In this document: positions 35,197-45,344 of the stretch, in pieces
Layout of the letters: the number at the start of each line of letters is the position of its first letter
How positions within the stretch are numbered: position 1 is the first letter of the stretch
Source of the DNA: Natronococcus pandeyae
GTDB taxonomy: Archaea > Halobacteriota > Halobacteria > Halobacteriales > Natrialbaceae
Direction of reading: 5' to 3'
Assembly: GCF_008122205.1 (NCBI RefSeq)
Contig: NZ_PHNJ01000015.1
Coordinates: forward strand, 61,750-125,749
Length of the DNA: 64,000 nt
The notes under the pieces: generated by a model
Databases searched by the model: none
Told to the model about the DNA's origin: nothing
What the model saw: the letters and a program-made list of their open reading frames with translations, nothing else
Program-made: the position numbers and the translations under genes

Positions 35197-36483
35197 TTAC
35201 CAGGTCAGGCCTTCGTACGTCATGTTTTCCCGGGGCTGGATGATCCGACGACCGTCGACGACGACGGGGGAGGCCATCGTATCGAACTCCTCGTCTAGCG
35301 TGGCGAACTCGTCCCAGTCGGTGACGACGACGGTTCCGTCGGCGTTCTCCAGGGCGTCGGCTGCCGAGTCGGCGTACTCGAGTTCGGGGAACCGTTCCCG
35401 CATCGGTTCGATCGCGACGGGATCGTACGCGACGATCTCGGCGCCACGGTCCTGGAGGCGTTCGATGGTTGGGATCGCCCGCGAGTTTCGGATATCGTCC
35501 GTCTGGGGTTTGAACGAGAGCCCGAGGACTGCGATGCGGGCACCTTCGAGGTCGACGTGCTCGGCGAGCAGTTCGAGCAGGCGTTCCGGCTGCTGGTCGT
35601 TGACCTCGACGGTGGCCTCGAGCAGCGCCGGATCGTACCCCGCCTCGCGTGCGGCCGCGATGATCGCGTTCACGTCTTTCGGGAAGCAGGAGCCGCCCCA
35701 GCCGACGCCGCTGCGCAGGAACTGCTCGGAGATGCGATCGTCGAGGCCGATCGCCTCCATGACCTCGTAGGCGTCGAGGCCGAACTCCTTGCAGACGTTT
35801 CCGAGGTCGTTGACCAGGCTGATCTTCGACGCGAGGAAGGCGTTGTTCGCGTACTTGATCATCGAGGCCGTCTGCGGGTCGGTCTCGACCACGTCCGCGT
35901 CGTGGTCCTCGAGCAGCGGTTCGAAAACGGCGTGCAGCCGTTCCGTCCCCCACTCGGAGTTCGTTCCGTAGACGAGCTTATCCGGGGAGAGGAAATCCGA
36001 GACGGCGCTCCCCTCGCGGAGGAACTCCGGGTTCATCCCGACCTCGACGTTGTCGTTTCCGTCGGCGCCTCGTTTGACGGCTGGCTCGAGGACGTTCTCG
36101 ATACTCGTCGGCGTCACCGTACTTTTGATGACGACGAGATGACGTTCAGACTTGTCGGCGAGGGCCTCGCCGGTCGCTTCGGCGGCGGCCTCGAGCGCCG
36201 TCAGATCGATGCTGCCGTCCTCGTTCGAGGGCGTCCCAATCGCCAGGAAGGTGACGTCCGATTCGGGGACGGCGTCGTAGGACGTGGTGGCCTCGAGCCG
36301 ATCGCCGACGTGGGTTTCGAGGAGGTCCTCGAGCCCCGGTTCGTCGATCGGCGCGCGACCGTCGTTGAGCGTCGCGACGACCTCCTCGTCGATGTCGATC
36401 GCCGTCACGTCGTGTCCCAGTTCCGCGAAACAGGCCGCGATCGTCGTCCCCACGTAGCCGCTGCCGATGACAGAGATGTGCAT
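35197..36483 (-). CDS. aglM: UDP-glucose/UDP-sugar 6-dehydrogenase (AglM-like)
   Basis: 428 residues, full length. N-terminal NAD motif MHISVIGSGYVGTT, central dimerisation region with NAFLASKISLVNDLGN, and the active-site Cys in GWGGSCFPKD at about residue 266. The C-terminal domain has LGLSFKPQTDDIRNS. The enzyme makes two NAD-dependent oxidations at C6, forming UDP-glucuronate (AglM in Haloferax S-layer N-glycosylation). UDP-ManNAc dehydrogenases share this layout, so the sugar is likely but not certain. No other agl genes are nearby. Confidence 0.85.
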   Translation of the reverse strand: MHISVIGSGYVGTTIAACFAELGHDVTAIDIDEEVVATLNDGRAPIDEPGLEDLLETHVGDRLEATTSYDAVPESDVTFLAIGTPSNEDGSIDLTALEAAAEATGEALADKSERHLVVIKSTVTPTSIENVLEPAVKRGADGNDNVEVGMNPEFLREGSAVSDFLSPDKLVYGTNSEWGTERLHAVFEPLLEDHDADVVETDPQTASMIKYANNAFLASKISLVNDLGNVCKEFGLDAYEVMEAIGLDDRISEQFLRSGVGWGGSCFPKDVNAIIAAAREAGYDPALLEATVEVNDQQPERLLELLAEHVDLEGARIAVLGLSFKPQTDDIRNSRAIPTIERLQDRGAEIVAYDPVAIEPMRERFPELEYADSAADALENADGTVVVTDWDEFATLDEEFDTMASPVVVDGRRIIQPRENMTYEGLTW

Positions 36484-36719
36484 TATATTGATTGCTCGCG
36501 CCGACGTGCAAGAGCGTTCTGGAAAAGTGGGACAAGACGATCGATATACTCGATTCCAGATGGGGTACTCACGGACTCGGGACCCCCAGTAGGAGGTCGT
36601 GCCCCGGTCCGACGGGTATCGCGCCGACGAGACGCTACTGTAGTATACCGGTACGAGTTACGAGTCTGACCCTACCGTCCGTACAGCCCACTCGTGCCGC
36701 GCTGAATCGCTTCCCTTCG

Positions 36720-36798
36720 TACGGTCTGCTGTAAGTCATTTCCGGTGCAACCGCGACACGTCTGCGGTTGCACCGGTAAATCGTTACAGCAGACCGTA
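36720..36798. repeat. 79-nt palindromic element abutting a stop codon
   Basis: 35-nt arms (36720-36754 and 36764-36798) with a 9-nt loop. The outer 15 nt, TACGGTCTGCTGTAA, and inner 13 nt, CCGGTGCAACCGC, pair perfectly; the 7 nt between them pair only after a 1-nt shift. The element ends one base from the stop codon of the ligase at 36799, so in RNA it would form a strong 3' hairpin. I recall similar palindromes in other haloarchaeal genomes, so it may be a mobile repeat that doubles as terminator. Confidence 0.85.
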
Positions 36799-38277
36799 TC
36801 ACTCGAGCCAGTCGACGAACGGCGTGTCCGTCTCGGCACGACGGTGGTACGTTCGCTGCATTCCCGTGATCGCAGTCTCGAGATCCGCACCGGCGTCGAG
36901 GCGGTCCCGGACCTGATCGCGTTTCCACGCGCTCGGGGACGTGGTGGTCGTCCAGCGCGCTTCGAGCGGCGCGAGTAGCGCCTCGACGCGAGCGGTGTCG
37001 AGGCCCCGGTCGCGGAGTCCCTGCCGTGCAAGTGCGAACAGTTCGTCGTAAATAACGGCGGGGTCACTGGTCCGGCCGCCGCGACGGGTGATCCAGGCGA
37101 GATCGGCCTCGAGACCGTCGCGCGACGCCGCGTAGAACGACTCGCGGGCGGCCGGCCAGGACAGCGTCGATACCGGATGATCGGTCGCGACGACGCCGTG
37201 GAGCAGGCCGACGACCAGCGCCTGGAGCGCGATCACGTCCGCGACGCTGGGCTGGGCCGCCAGCGGCCGGTACTCGATCCGCGGCCCCTCCGGGCCGAGG
37301 ATCGGCCGGATCCAGCGCCAGCAGGTGCTCTGTTTGTGTAACAGTTCCCAGTACTCGTCGGCGAACCCCTCGCGGGGGCCGTCTTCGCTCCACTCGCGCA
37401 GCCAGGGCACGCACTGCCGGTCCTCGACTATCAGATCGATCGCGTCGGCGGGCGACGTGATGTCGTGGGGGAACCGCACCTTCCCCGGATCGCGGACGTT
37501 CATCGCCTCGAAAACGGGGATGCGCAGTGCGGCCATCCCCTCGAGGACGGGATCGCCAGCGTCGTCGGACTCCTCATAGAGGTCGGGCGGCAGGAACGGC
37601 GCGTTCGCCGCCAGCGCGAGTACGGGGCCGGCCGTGCGTAGCGCGGCGTTGAAGTACTGCGGAAAGTCGTCGGTAGGGACCTGCAGGTGGACCTGCATCG
37701 ACGTGGCGAGCGACTCGACGAGGATCGTCGGGAACGCGCGCCGACAGCCGGGGACGTCGAGTTCGACTGGCCCGTGGGCCGTGATGTCGGCGTCGAGCGC
37801 GTAGTATCGCGGCCCGGAGGCCATGTTCGCCGGCCGCGGACCGTCCCCGTCGCGGTCGACGGCCGTCAGGTAGGTCAGCGTCCCTTCCGGCGGCGGAATC
37901 GTCCACATTCCGTCGGTGATGAACCGGCGATCGGCCGCCCCACATGCCCGGCGCAGGGCGGCGACGCCGTCGGTGATCGCGTCGGCCTGTTCGTCGAATC
38001 CGTCGGCGTCGAACGCCGTCGCCGGCGTGTTCAACTCGGCGTTGTGGCGCCCGAGTTCGCGCTCGCAGATCGTCCCGAACGCCGACTCGGGAGCGGCCGC
38101 GAGCCGTCCGTCGGCGTTGACAGTGTATCCTTCTAGCTCGAGCCCGACGACGAATCCGCCGTCGAACCGTCCGCGGGAGAACGCCTCGCGGAGCGCGTCC
38201 GCCTGGCTCGCCACCCGCTGTTCGAACTCGGCGCGAGTCGTCTCTCGTCGGCTTGCCCGAACGAGATTCGCGTCCAT
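36799..38277 (-). CDS. Glutamate--cysteine ligase-like (GCS2-type) protein
   Basis: 492 residues. [18 protein letters not shown] near residue 43 matches the first acidic ATP/Mg-binding strand of GCS2 ligases (G-x-E-x-E-x-x). [13 protein letters not shown] gives the second motif, and [11 protein letters not shown] is the M-x-x-H-(V/L)-x-(V/I) strand. Haloarchaea make gamma-glutamylcysteine, so a role in that synthesis is possible. It is longer than the usual haloarchaeal GshA (about 360 residues) because of the C-terminal part, so another carboxylate-amine ligation is equally possible. Confidence 0.7.
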   Translation of the reverse strand: MDANLVRASRRETTRAEFEQRVASQADALREAFSRGRFDGGFVVGLELEGYTVNADGRLAAAPESAFGTICERELGRHNAELNTPATAFDADGFDEQADAITDGVAALRRACGAADRRFITDGMWTIPPPEGTLTYLTAVDRDGDGPRPANMASGPRYYALDADITAHGPVELDVPGCRRAFPTILVESLATSMQVHLQVPTDDFPQYFNAALRTAGPVLALAANAPFLPPDLYEESDDAGDPVLEGMAALRIPVFEAMNVRDPGKVRFPHDITSPADAIDLIVEDRQCVPWLREWSEDGPREGFADEYWELLHKQSTCWRWIRPILGPEGPRIEYRPLAAQPSVADVIALQALVVGLLHGVVATDHPVSTLSWPAARESFYAASRDGLEADLAWITRRGGRTSDPAVIYDELFALARQGLRDRGLDTARVEALLAPLEARWTTTTSPSAWKRDQVRDRLDAGADLETAITGMQRTYHRRAETDTPFVDWLE

Positions 38278-38719
38278 CCATTGAATGTGGGTCGTGTTAC
38301 CACATGAAGGCTACGGGTGGAACCGTGCGATCCTCGAGGGGGTGCGACGGGGGTCGCCGAGACTGATCGCGATCCGGAACGCGTCTACGACCACCTTCGG
38401 AAGCGCGTCGTTGGTCGCCCTGTTCGCTTCCGGGGCGAAGAGAAAAGTCGGTAGATCTCGTTCCGCACTCGTTCTATCGGGGACTCGAGCGCGTTTCGTT
38501 TGATTCTGTGGCTCCGTCTCGAGCGGCGGACGCTCGCCGTCGGGTGCATACTGCTCGGAGACGGCCGTCGCGTAACTCGTGGAAAACGATTTGTTCTATC
38601 GTTGCAGAATAAATTCCTATTCCTTTTCGGCTTCGTTCAGAATTTGAAGAGTGTAATATATTTTTATTAATTACTGCGAGAGACGGTCGGTACCGGCACG
38701 GCACGCCGGGTGGGACGAC
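38278..38719. other. Intergenic with an AT-rich promoter
   Basis: 442 nt between divergent genes. GTAATATATTTTTATTAATT at 38654-38673 is strongly AT-rich and is the likely TATA region of the LVIVD gene, implying a short leader. Confidence 0.5.
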
Positions 38720-40096
38720 ATGACCGAAACACCACGTCGAGCGTTCATGAAGCGAACAGGAATCGCCAGTCTAACAGCCGCGGCGCTCGGAAGCGGCGTC
38801 GCGACGGCCGACCGGGACCGCCCGCCGGGTCACGACCGCCGCCGGACGCGGGGACGACTCACGCCGCTCGGGCAGGAACTACCGCCGGACGCCGATCCCA
38901 ATCACGTCACGTACACGTTCGGCCACGTCAGCGAGGACGGGCAGTGGGGCGCGGCCAGCAGTTTCCCTGGAGCGAGTCCCGTCCTGAGTTCGCTGTACGA
39001 CCTCTCGGACCTCGAGAACCCGGAACTGGTCCACGAACTCGAGGCGCCGAACGAGGAGACGCGATCGAACGATGTCAAGTTCGATCCGCTCCGCGAGGGG
39101 ATCTATATCCGGTCTCTGGAAGCCGACGACGAGGGCTCGTTCTTCGATCCAGAGCCGGATCCTGACGGCCTGGAAGGCATCGAAGTCGTCGACTTCGACT
39201 GGGAAGAGGGGACGCCCGCGGAACCGAAAGTACTCGCGTACCTCGAGACGCCGAACATGGGCGTCCACAAGTTCACCGAACACCCCGAGGAGCCGGTCCT
39301 CTATCTTATCGACAAGGTGACCGACGAGCCGGGACTCATCGCGGTCGACTTCAGCGACCCTCACAATCCGGATATCGAGAAGATGTTCGGCCCGCCGGGC
39401 TACTGCCACGACTGCGAGGTCGAGGTCGGCCGCGAGGCCCTGCACGCCGCCTACATCATCGGCGAGACCGTCGGCTACGTTACCTTCGATATCTCCGATC
39501 CGCTGGACCCGGAACAACTCGGGTTCTTCGACTACGAGGAACAACCCGACTACACCGAAATCGGTGAGCCAGGGTTCGAACTGGCACACCAGATCCACCC
39601 CGAGCCCGAGCGAGAGCTGTCGATCATGGGCGACGAGAAGTTCGGTGGCATCCCCGGAGGAAAGCACGTCTTCGACACCGGCTGGGACGAAGGGAGCCTC
39701 GAGGATCCGATCCCCATCGGCTTCACCCACTCGCCCGATGCCCGCGACCAGGACGAGGAACCCGGCGCCTGGACGACGCACTTCCACGACGTGGTCTACG
39801 ACCGCGGCGAGGTGTTGCTGGTCGACGGCGGCTACACCCAGGGTGCGTGGGTCGCGAACATCACCGACCCCACGGATCCGACGCCGACCGAGCGGTACGC
39901 GACCGACGACGGTATCGACGACGTTGCGCCGTTCGCCTGGGGCGCGCATTATAACGAAGCGCGCGACTTCGCTTTCGCCACCGACGCCAACACCGGCGTG
40001 TACACGTTCGAGGTGTCCGGGAAGGCGGCCCGCGGCGAGGACGGCGGCGGTCCGGACCACTACTACGACCTCGAAGGGATTCTCGGAGGAGAGTGA
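38720..40096 (+). CDS. Tat-exported LVIVD-repeat protein
   Basis: 458 residues. The N-terminus (PRRAFMKRTGIASLTAAALG) is a Tat signal with a weak cleavage region and no lipobox. The body is a beta-propeller-like series of repeats, each with a GYVTFDISDPLDPEQL or WVANITDPTDPTPTE type ending, the LVIVD (D-(I/V)-(S/T)-D-P-x-x-P) pattern. Such proteins are secreted or surface-attached and of unknown role. CHDCE and HDVVYDRG are notable polar patches. Stands alone. Confidence 0.85.
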   Translation: MTETPRRAFMKRTGIASLTAAALGSGVATADRDRPPGHDRRRTRGRLTPLGQELPPDADPNHVTYTFGHVSEDGQWGAASSFPGASPVLSSLYDLSDLENPELVHELEAPNEETRSNDVKFDPLREGIYIRSLEADDEGSFFDPEPDPDGLEGIEVVDFDWEEGTPAEPKVLAYLETPNMGVHKFTEHPEEPVLYLIDKVTDEPGLIAVDFSDPHNPDIEKMFGPPGYCHDCEVEVGREALHAAYIIGETVGYVTFDISDPLDPEQLGFFDYEEQPDYTEIGEPGFELAHQIHPEPERELSIMGDEKFGGIPGGKHVFDTGWDEGSLEDPIPIGFTHSPDARDQDEEPGAWTTHFHDVVYDRGEVLLVDGGYTQGAWVANITDPTDPTPTERYATDDGIDDVAPFAWGAHYNEARDFAFATDANTGVYTFEVSGKAARGEDGGGPDHYYDLEGILGGE

Positions 40097-40280
40097 GGAG
40101 CAGAGAGTAGTGCCGACAGGGCGCGAGCCTGCTTGGCCCCCACGAGTATTATTTTAGACCGGTTGCGAAACTGATCGCGACGGTTCGGCGGCCACGTTTC
40201 GAACGGCGTTAGCGGCGTTCGTATCGTTCGCCGAACGGGGAGTTAGACGCTGATCGCGTTCCCGATATCTCGAACCGGAG

Positions 40281-40469
40281 TCATCGGGAGTGCATCGACG
40301 GCGGGATCTCGACCACGACGACGTCGTGTCGCGTCTCCTGGCGATGGCTGGTTCCGATCGTCGTCGCCGCGTCGCGCCCCTCTGCCGGCCGTTCGAACGA
40401 ACAGCCGTCACACTGCACGAGATACTGTTTCGATTCGCCCCGTTCCGGAGCCGACTCGTTCGTGAACAT
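40281..40469 (-). CDS. C2H2-like zinc micro-protein
   Basis: 62 residues. YLVQCDGCSFER supplies a CxxC pair, and the histidines in TSHRQETRHDVV supply the other ligands. I recall a haloarchaeal family with a YLV-x-C-x-x-C-x-F core and a later H-x(5)-H. Start chosen at MFTNESAPE. Cytoplasmic; function unknown. Confidence 0.6.
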   Translation of the reverse strand: MFTNESAPERGESKQYLVQCDGCSFERPAEGRDAATTIGTSHRQETRHDVVVVEIPPSMHSR

Positions 40470-40876
40470 ATCTCACACATCGGGGCCGCGCTGCTTGAGT
40501 TATTTTCCAACGAGATTTGGTCCGTCGGGTGATATCGGTCGCGGGAAACACCATAATATCTGCCGTATCAGCGCCACTATCTCCGGTTTACTACTCGACT
40601 GTCCCGTCCGACCCGCCGTCCGCATTTCGTCCCGTTCTGGAAGCACCCACGACGACCGACAGCGGGATCGGTGCCAAACACGGATACGCCAGTATCCACC
40701 GGGGTTCGATACGCGACGGCGGATGCTCCCTCGCGGCCCTCGAGCGAGACGGTCTCGGCTCCACACGCCATCGCGTCGGTCGTCGAACAGTCGATTCGTC
40801 CCACCACGCCTGACGTTCATGCGGAATTGTAATTGCAATAAACTCTTTGCTGGTTGCGCCCCTCCCCGGTGACAGT
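40470..40876. other. Intergenic with weak ORFs
   Basis: 407 nt. A minus-strand frame (40577-40807) reads ...MACGAETVSLEGREGASAVAY... and is weakly protein-like, but the flanks are not. TTGCAATAAACTC near 40830-40845 is a possible TATA region for the regulator at 40877. Confidence 0.35.
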
Positions 40877-43435
40877 ATGGGATCGATTCGCAACGGGGAC
40901 GCGAACGACCAGACGCGGACCCCGCGGCAGGAAGTCGTCGCGAGACTCGGGCGCGACGCGCTCGAGACCGACGACCTCGATCGGCTGCTTCACGACGCTG
41001 CGGTCGCCATCGCAGAGACCCTCGAGACTGAGTACGCGGCCGTCCTCGAGATGGGTCCTGACGGCAATTGCATCCTTCGACAGGGCGTCGGCTGGAACGA
41101 CAGTACGCTCGGGACGGTAATCGCGTCGTCCGAACGAGACTCGTTAGCAGAATATATGCGGCGGTCGACGGACCCCGTTCACAGTGCCGATCTCCGCACC
41201 GACGAACGGTTCCGGAGCCTCAACCTGCTCACCGACCACGGCGCCGTCAGCGGCATCAGCGTCGCTATCGGCCCCGTCGACGAGCCCTGGGGGGTGCTGG
41301 GAGCGTACGCGACCGAACGGCGGACGTTTACCGATCACGATACCACGTTCGTCCAGACGGTCGCGAACGTTCTCGCATCGGCGACCGAAGCGGAGCGGAT
41401 CCGCAGCGAACTCGAGGAGACCTACGGTCGGATATCCGACGCGGTCTTCGCGCTCGACGCGGACTGGCGGTTCACGTACCTCAACGAGCGCGCCCACGAG
41501 TTGATCAACCCCGAAGGGAGATCTCTGGTCGGTGAACACGTCTGGGACGTGTTTCCCGCGGCGATCGATCGGGCGTTCAAGCCGCAGTACGAACGCGCGC
41601 TGAACGACCAGGAGACGGTCTCCTTCGAGGCGTACTATCCCGACCCGCTGGACTCCTGGTTCGAGGTGCGGGCGTACCCGTCGGAGACGGGCCTCTCGGT
41701 CTACTTCCGAGACGTTACCGATCGAAAAGCGCGCGACGCAGAGCTCCGCCAGCGGGAACGCCAACAGCGGGCCATCGCGGACGTCGGACGGGTCGCAGTC
41801 GAGACCGACGACCTCGACGAACTCATGCACCGCGCGTCTCGGATCGTCGCCGGCGAACTCGACCACGAGTACTGCAAGGTCCTCGAGCTCGACCCGGAGG
41901 CGCGAGAGCTCCTGGTGTGCCAGGGCGTCGGCTGGCGGGACGGGATCGTCGGATCAGCGACCGTCGACGCCGACGTCAACTCACAGGCGGGCTACACTCT
42001 GCGTTCTCGGGAACCGGTCAGCGTCGAGGATCTCGAGTCGGAGACACGATTCCGCGGCCCCGACCTCCTCACGTCCCACGACGTCGTCAGCGGGATCAGT
42101 ACGATCATCGGCTCCGTCGACGAGCCCTGGGGAATCTTCGGCACGCACGACACCGAACGGCGGTCGTATACGACGGAAGACGTCACCTTCGTCCAGAGCG
42201 TCGCCTACATCCTCGCGGAAGCGATCGAACGCCACCAGGGGCACCTCGCCGCCCTCACCCAGCTTAACGGCATCATCCGGCAGATCACCGATGCCGTGAT
42301 CGATCTGCGGACCCGCGAAGAGATCTACCGGGCGCTCTGCCAGGTGCTCGTCGAATGTGACGACTACGAGTTCGCGTGGGTCGCCGAGGTAGATCCCCAA
42401 ACCGGTTCGATGCAAACCGTGATCGAAACCAACGTCGAGGGAGCTCTCGACGATCTCGATATCTCGGCCGGTCTCGACGAGCCTGCGGGCCGGGGACCGA
42501 TCAGCAGGGCTATCCGAACGCAGGAACTGCAGGTCACGAACGATGTGCTCGGCGATCCGACTTACGAGCCGTGGGGTGATCACGCACGCGAGTTCGGCTA
42601 CCGCTCGCTGGCCGTGATTCCGCTCTGCTACGAGGGGACGCTGTACGCCGTCCTCGGCATCCACGTCGACCACACCGGCGCCTTCGAAGACGAGAAAGGG
42701 TCGATAATCGGCCACCTCAGCGATATCGTCGGCCACGCGATCGCCGCCGTCGAACGCAAACAGGCCCTCATGAGCGAGACGGTCACCGAGGTCGAGCTAC
42801 TGATCCCGGACGTCCTCAACGTGCCGGGACACGATGGCAGGATCACGTTCGATCGGGCATTGCACGTTGGCGAACAGGCCCACCTCGTCTTCGGGACGGC
42901 GACCCCGGAGATGATGGCGACCGTCGAGACGCTCCTCGAGTCGGTCGACGCTGCCGATGCACTCCGCGTCATCAGCGAGGACTCAGACGCGATCCGGTTC
43001 GAGCTTCGAACGATCGACGAACCGCTGTTCGCGCGCGTCGCCGCCCACGGCGGGACCATCGAGCGTGCGTACATCGAGAACGGGACCTTCCATCTAACGC
43101 TGCACCTCCCCACGGAGACGGACGTCCGACGGATGATCGAACGCATCCAGGAGGCGTACCCCGACGCCAGACCGCTGGCCCGGCGCCAGCGCACGTGCGA
43201 AGACGACGGCAGCCGACGGGGATCGCGAGACGCGACCGCCGGTCTAACCAGCCGTCAGCGGACCGCCCTGGAAACGGCGTACTACGCCGGGTTCTTCGAG
43301 TGGCCGCGGGAGCAGTCGGGCGAAGACGTCGCGGAACGACTCGAGATCACGCCGCCGACCTTCCACGAACACCTTCGTTCGGCGACGAAAGGCGTTCTCG
43401 AGTCGATATTCGACGAACCCGCCGGCGATAACTGA
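40877..43435 (+). CDS. Multi-sensor regulator: GAF-PAS-GAF-GAF with HTH_10 (Bat-type)
   Basis: 852 residues. GAF 1 (about 25-165) and GAF 2 (about 300-450) are near duplicates: both have CxxGVGW-(N/R)D, an SGIS-(V/T)-x-IG strand and VDEPWG-(V/I)-(L/F)G. Between them is a PAS domain (SDAVFALDADWRFTYLNERA). A third GAF follows (about 475-615), then the bacterio-opsin-activator coupling region and an HTH_10 domain (GLTSRQRTALETAYYAGFFEWPRE) at the C-terminus. It is soluble and should bind DNA in response to light, oxygen or redox, as Bat does. Its targets are not evident. Confidence 0.9.
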   Translation: MGSIRNGDANDQTRTPRQEVVARLGRDALETDDLDRLLHDAAVAIAETLETEYAAVLEMGPDGNCILRQGVGWNDSTLGTVIASSERDSLAEYMRRSTDPVHSADLRTDERFRSLNLLTDHGAVSGISVAIGPVDEPWGVLGAYATERRTFTDHDTTFVQTVANVLASATEAERIRSELEETYGRISDAVFALDADWRFTYLNERAHELINPEGRSLVGEHVWDVFPAAIDRAFKPQYERALNDQETVSFEAYYPDPLDSWFEVRAYPSETGLSVYFRDVTDRKARDAELRQRERQQRAIADVGRVAVETDDLDELMHRASRIVAGELDHEYCKVLELDPEARELLVCQGVGWRDGIVGSATVDADVNSQAGYTLRSREPVSVEDLESETRFRGPDLLTSHDVVSGISTIIGSVDEPWGIFGTHDTERRSYTTEDVTFVQSVAYILAEAIERHQGHLAALTQLNGIIRQITDAVIDLRTREEIYRALCQVLVECDDYEFAWVAEVDPQTGSMQTVIETNVEGALDDLDISAGLDEPAGRGPISRAIRTQELQVTNDVLGDPTYEPWGDHAREFGYRSLAVIPLCYEGTLYAVLGIHVDHTGAFEDEKGSIIGHLSDIVGHAIAAVERKQALMSETVTEVELLIPDVLNVPGHDGRITFDRALHVGEQAHLVFGTATPEMMATVETLLESVDAADALRVISEDSDAIRFELRTIDEPLFARVAAHGGTIERAYIENGTFHLTLHLPTETDVRRMIERIQEAYPDARPLARRQRTCEDDGSRRGSRDATAGLTSRQRTALETAYYAGFFEWPREQSGEDVAERLEITPPTFHEHLRSATKGVLESIFDEPAGDN

Positions 43436-44017
43436 CCGCTGTTGTCCACCGGAGCGAGATGGTGAACGCCACGGACGGGAACAGCACCGATGGGTCTTCG
43501 CGTCAGTTTCGTTTCTCGAACGGACGGCAGTCGATTCGAACGCGACGGAGCACGCGTAAAACGTCCGCAACTCACGGACAACGTCGTGGCCTTTCAATAC
43601 ATCCGCCCGAGACGATTCATTTGCCTGCTCGAGCAGCCACAGACCAGGTCGGACCCGAAACGCAGTCCTGACACACCACTCCATTGACAGCACCCTTTTC
43701 GATCCACATCCGACGCGGGTTCCACTCCCTGGTTTCTCGAGCACGACTTCCAAACCGAAGCAAGACGGAGGGACCGACGGGACGCTTTCGACGACGACCG
43801 CGCGTCGACTCCTCCGACGACGGTCGGTTCGATCGGGCGGCCGAGGACCGATCGACTTCGGCCGAAACACGGTCGCCGACAGCGCGGACGTGGTTATGAA
43901 ATAGCAGTGGCGGACGTTCCGGCCAGCCGTCCGACTGTCGGCAACCGTGTCACTAATTACCACTGCCATCCGGAAAATAGCTTCGTCTTTGTAAGATCAG
44001 ATAGCGTGGGTGGTGAC
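43436..44017. other. Gene-free stretch
   Basis: 582 nt between convergent genes. Frames are Arg/Ser-rich in every phase. No hairpin or repeat stood out. Confidence 0.4.
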
Positions 44018-45256
44018 TCAGTCGTCTTCGGCGATCGGCGCCGACCGCTGTGCGATCGCGTCGAACCCGCGCTCGAGGTCGGCGAGCAGGTCGTCGGTCG
44101 CTTCGACCCCGGCCGAGACGCGGATGAGCGTGTCGGTGATCCCCAGTTCCTCGCGTTCCGCCTGCGAGAGCGGTTCGTGGGTCATCCCGGCCGGAAGTTC
44201 GATCAGGCTCTCGACGCCGCCGACCGACACCGCGAGCGTGAACTCCTTGAGCGCCTCGAGGAACGATGCGGCGTCGTCGACGTCGCCCGCGAGTTCGAAC
44301 GAGAGGATGCCGCCGAAGCCGTCCATCTGCTCGCAGGCGAGGTCGTGTTGTGGGTGGGACTCGAGACCGGGGTAGTAGACGTCCGTCACGGCCTCGTGGC
44401 CCTCGAGGTAGTCGGCGATGGCCGCGGCGTTGCGCTCGTGCTGGCGCATCCGCATTGGGAGGGTCTTCAGCCCCCGTAGCACCAGGTAGCTGTCGAACGG
44501 AGCGAGCATGTCGCCGACGCCGACCTGCTGGTTGAACTGCACCTGCTCGGCGAGCGCCTCATCGCTGGTGATGACGGCCCCGCCCACCGCGTCCGAGTGG
44601 CCGTTGAGGTACTTCGTCGCGCTGTGGGCGACGACGTCCGCGCCCAGCTCGAGCGGCCGCTGGAAGTACGGACTCGCGAAGGTGTTGTCGACACCGAACG
44701 TCGCGTTCGCCCGGTCGGCGATCTCGGCGATCGCCGCGATATCGCAGAGCTCGAGCCGGGGGTTCGTCGGCGTCTCCATCCAGACGAACGCCGTTTCGTC
44801 GGTGACTGCAGCCTCGACGGCGGTCGTCTCGGTCGCGTCCACGAACGTCACGTCGACGTCCAGCCGCGTTTCGAAGACCTCCTCGAGCATTCGTCGCGTG
44901 CCGGCGTACAGGTCGTCGAACGCGACGACGTGATCGCCGGGTTCGACGACCGAGAGGATCGCCGTGAAGATCGCCGCGGTTCCCGACGAGAACGCCATCG
45001 CGTGGTCGCCGCCTTCGAGCGCGGCCAGCCGCGTCTCAAGGGCGTGCCGGGTGGGGTTCGAGAGGCGCGAGTAGACGAACTCGCCCGCGTCGGGATCGAC
45101 GTCCTCGAGACTCAGATCGGTGTCGAGCCCCGGGAGCGCGAACGTCGATGCGAGATGCAGCGGCGAGATGACGTCGCCGGCTTCGCTTCCGGTCCCGAAC
45201 GGTTCCTCGCCGGCGGTGACGGCGAGCGTCTCGAACGCGCGGTCGGTTTCGTCCAT
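44018..45256 (-). CDS. Cystathionine gamma-synthase/lyase-like PLP enzyme
   Basis: 412 residues, Cys/Met-metabolism PLP family (fold type I, gamma class). The start FETLAVTAGEEP, the YSRLSNPTRHALE motif, WMETPTNPRL and the PLP-lysine motif HSATKYLNGHSD (Lys near 215) are all present. The family includes cystathionine gamma-synthase, gamma-lyase, O-acetylhomoserine sulfhydrylase and methionine gamma-lyase; motifs alone do not separate them. TATA-like AATAATATTT at 45281-45290 is about 30 nt upstream, so it has its own promoter although it follows the transporter on the same strand. Confidence 0.9.
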   Translation of the reverse strand: MDETDRAFETLAVTAGEEPFGTGSEAGDVISPLHLASTFALPGLDTDLSLEDVDPDAGEFVYSRLSNPTRHALETRLAALEGGDHAMAFSSGTAAIFTAILSVVEPGDHVVAFDDLYAGTRRMLEEVFETRLDVDVTFVDATETTAVEAAVTDETAFVWMETPTNPRLELCDIAAIAEIADRANATFGVDNTFASPYFQRPLELGADVVAHSATKYLNGHSDAVGGAVITSDEALAEQVQFNQQVGVGDMLAPFDSYLVLRGLKTLPMRMRQHERNAAAIADYLEGHEAVTDVYYPGLESHPQHDLACEQMDGFGGILSFELAGDVDDAASFLEALKEFTLAVSVGGVESLIELPAGMTHEPLSQAEREELGITDTLIRVSAGVEATDDLLADLERGFDAIAQRSAPIAEDD

Positions 45257-45280
45257 ACCGGAACGATACCCTCGATCGTG

Positions 45281-45291
45281 AATAATATTTC
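45281..45291 (-). promoter_or_regulatory. TATA box of the PLP enzyme gene
   Basis: On the minus strand, GAAATATTATT stands 25-35 nt before the ATG ending at 45256. The distance fits a leaderless transcript. Confidence 0.6.
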
Positions 45292-45344
45292 CTATCTTAC
45301 AGTAATATTATCCGGCACCTACTATAACTCGCAACTATTGCCAC

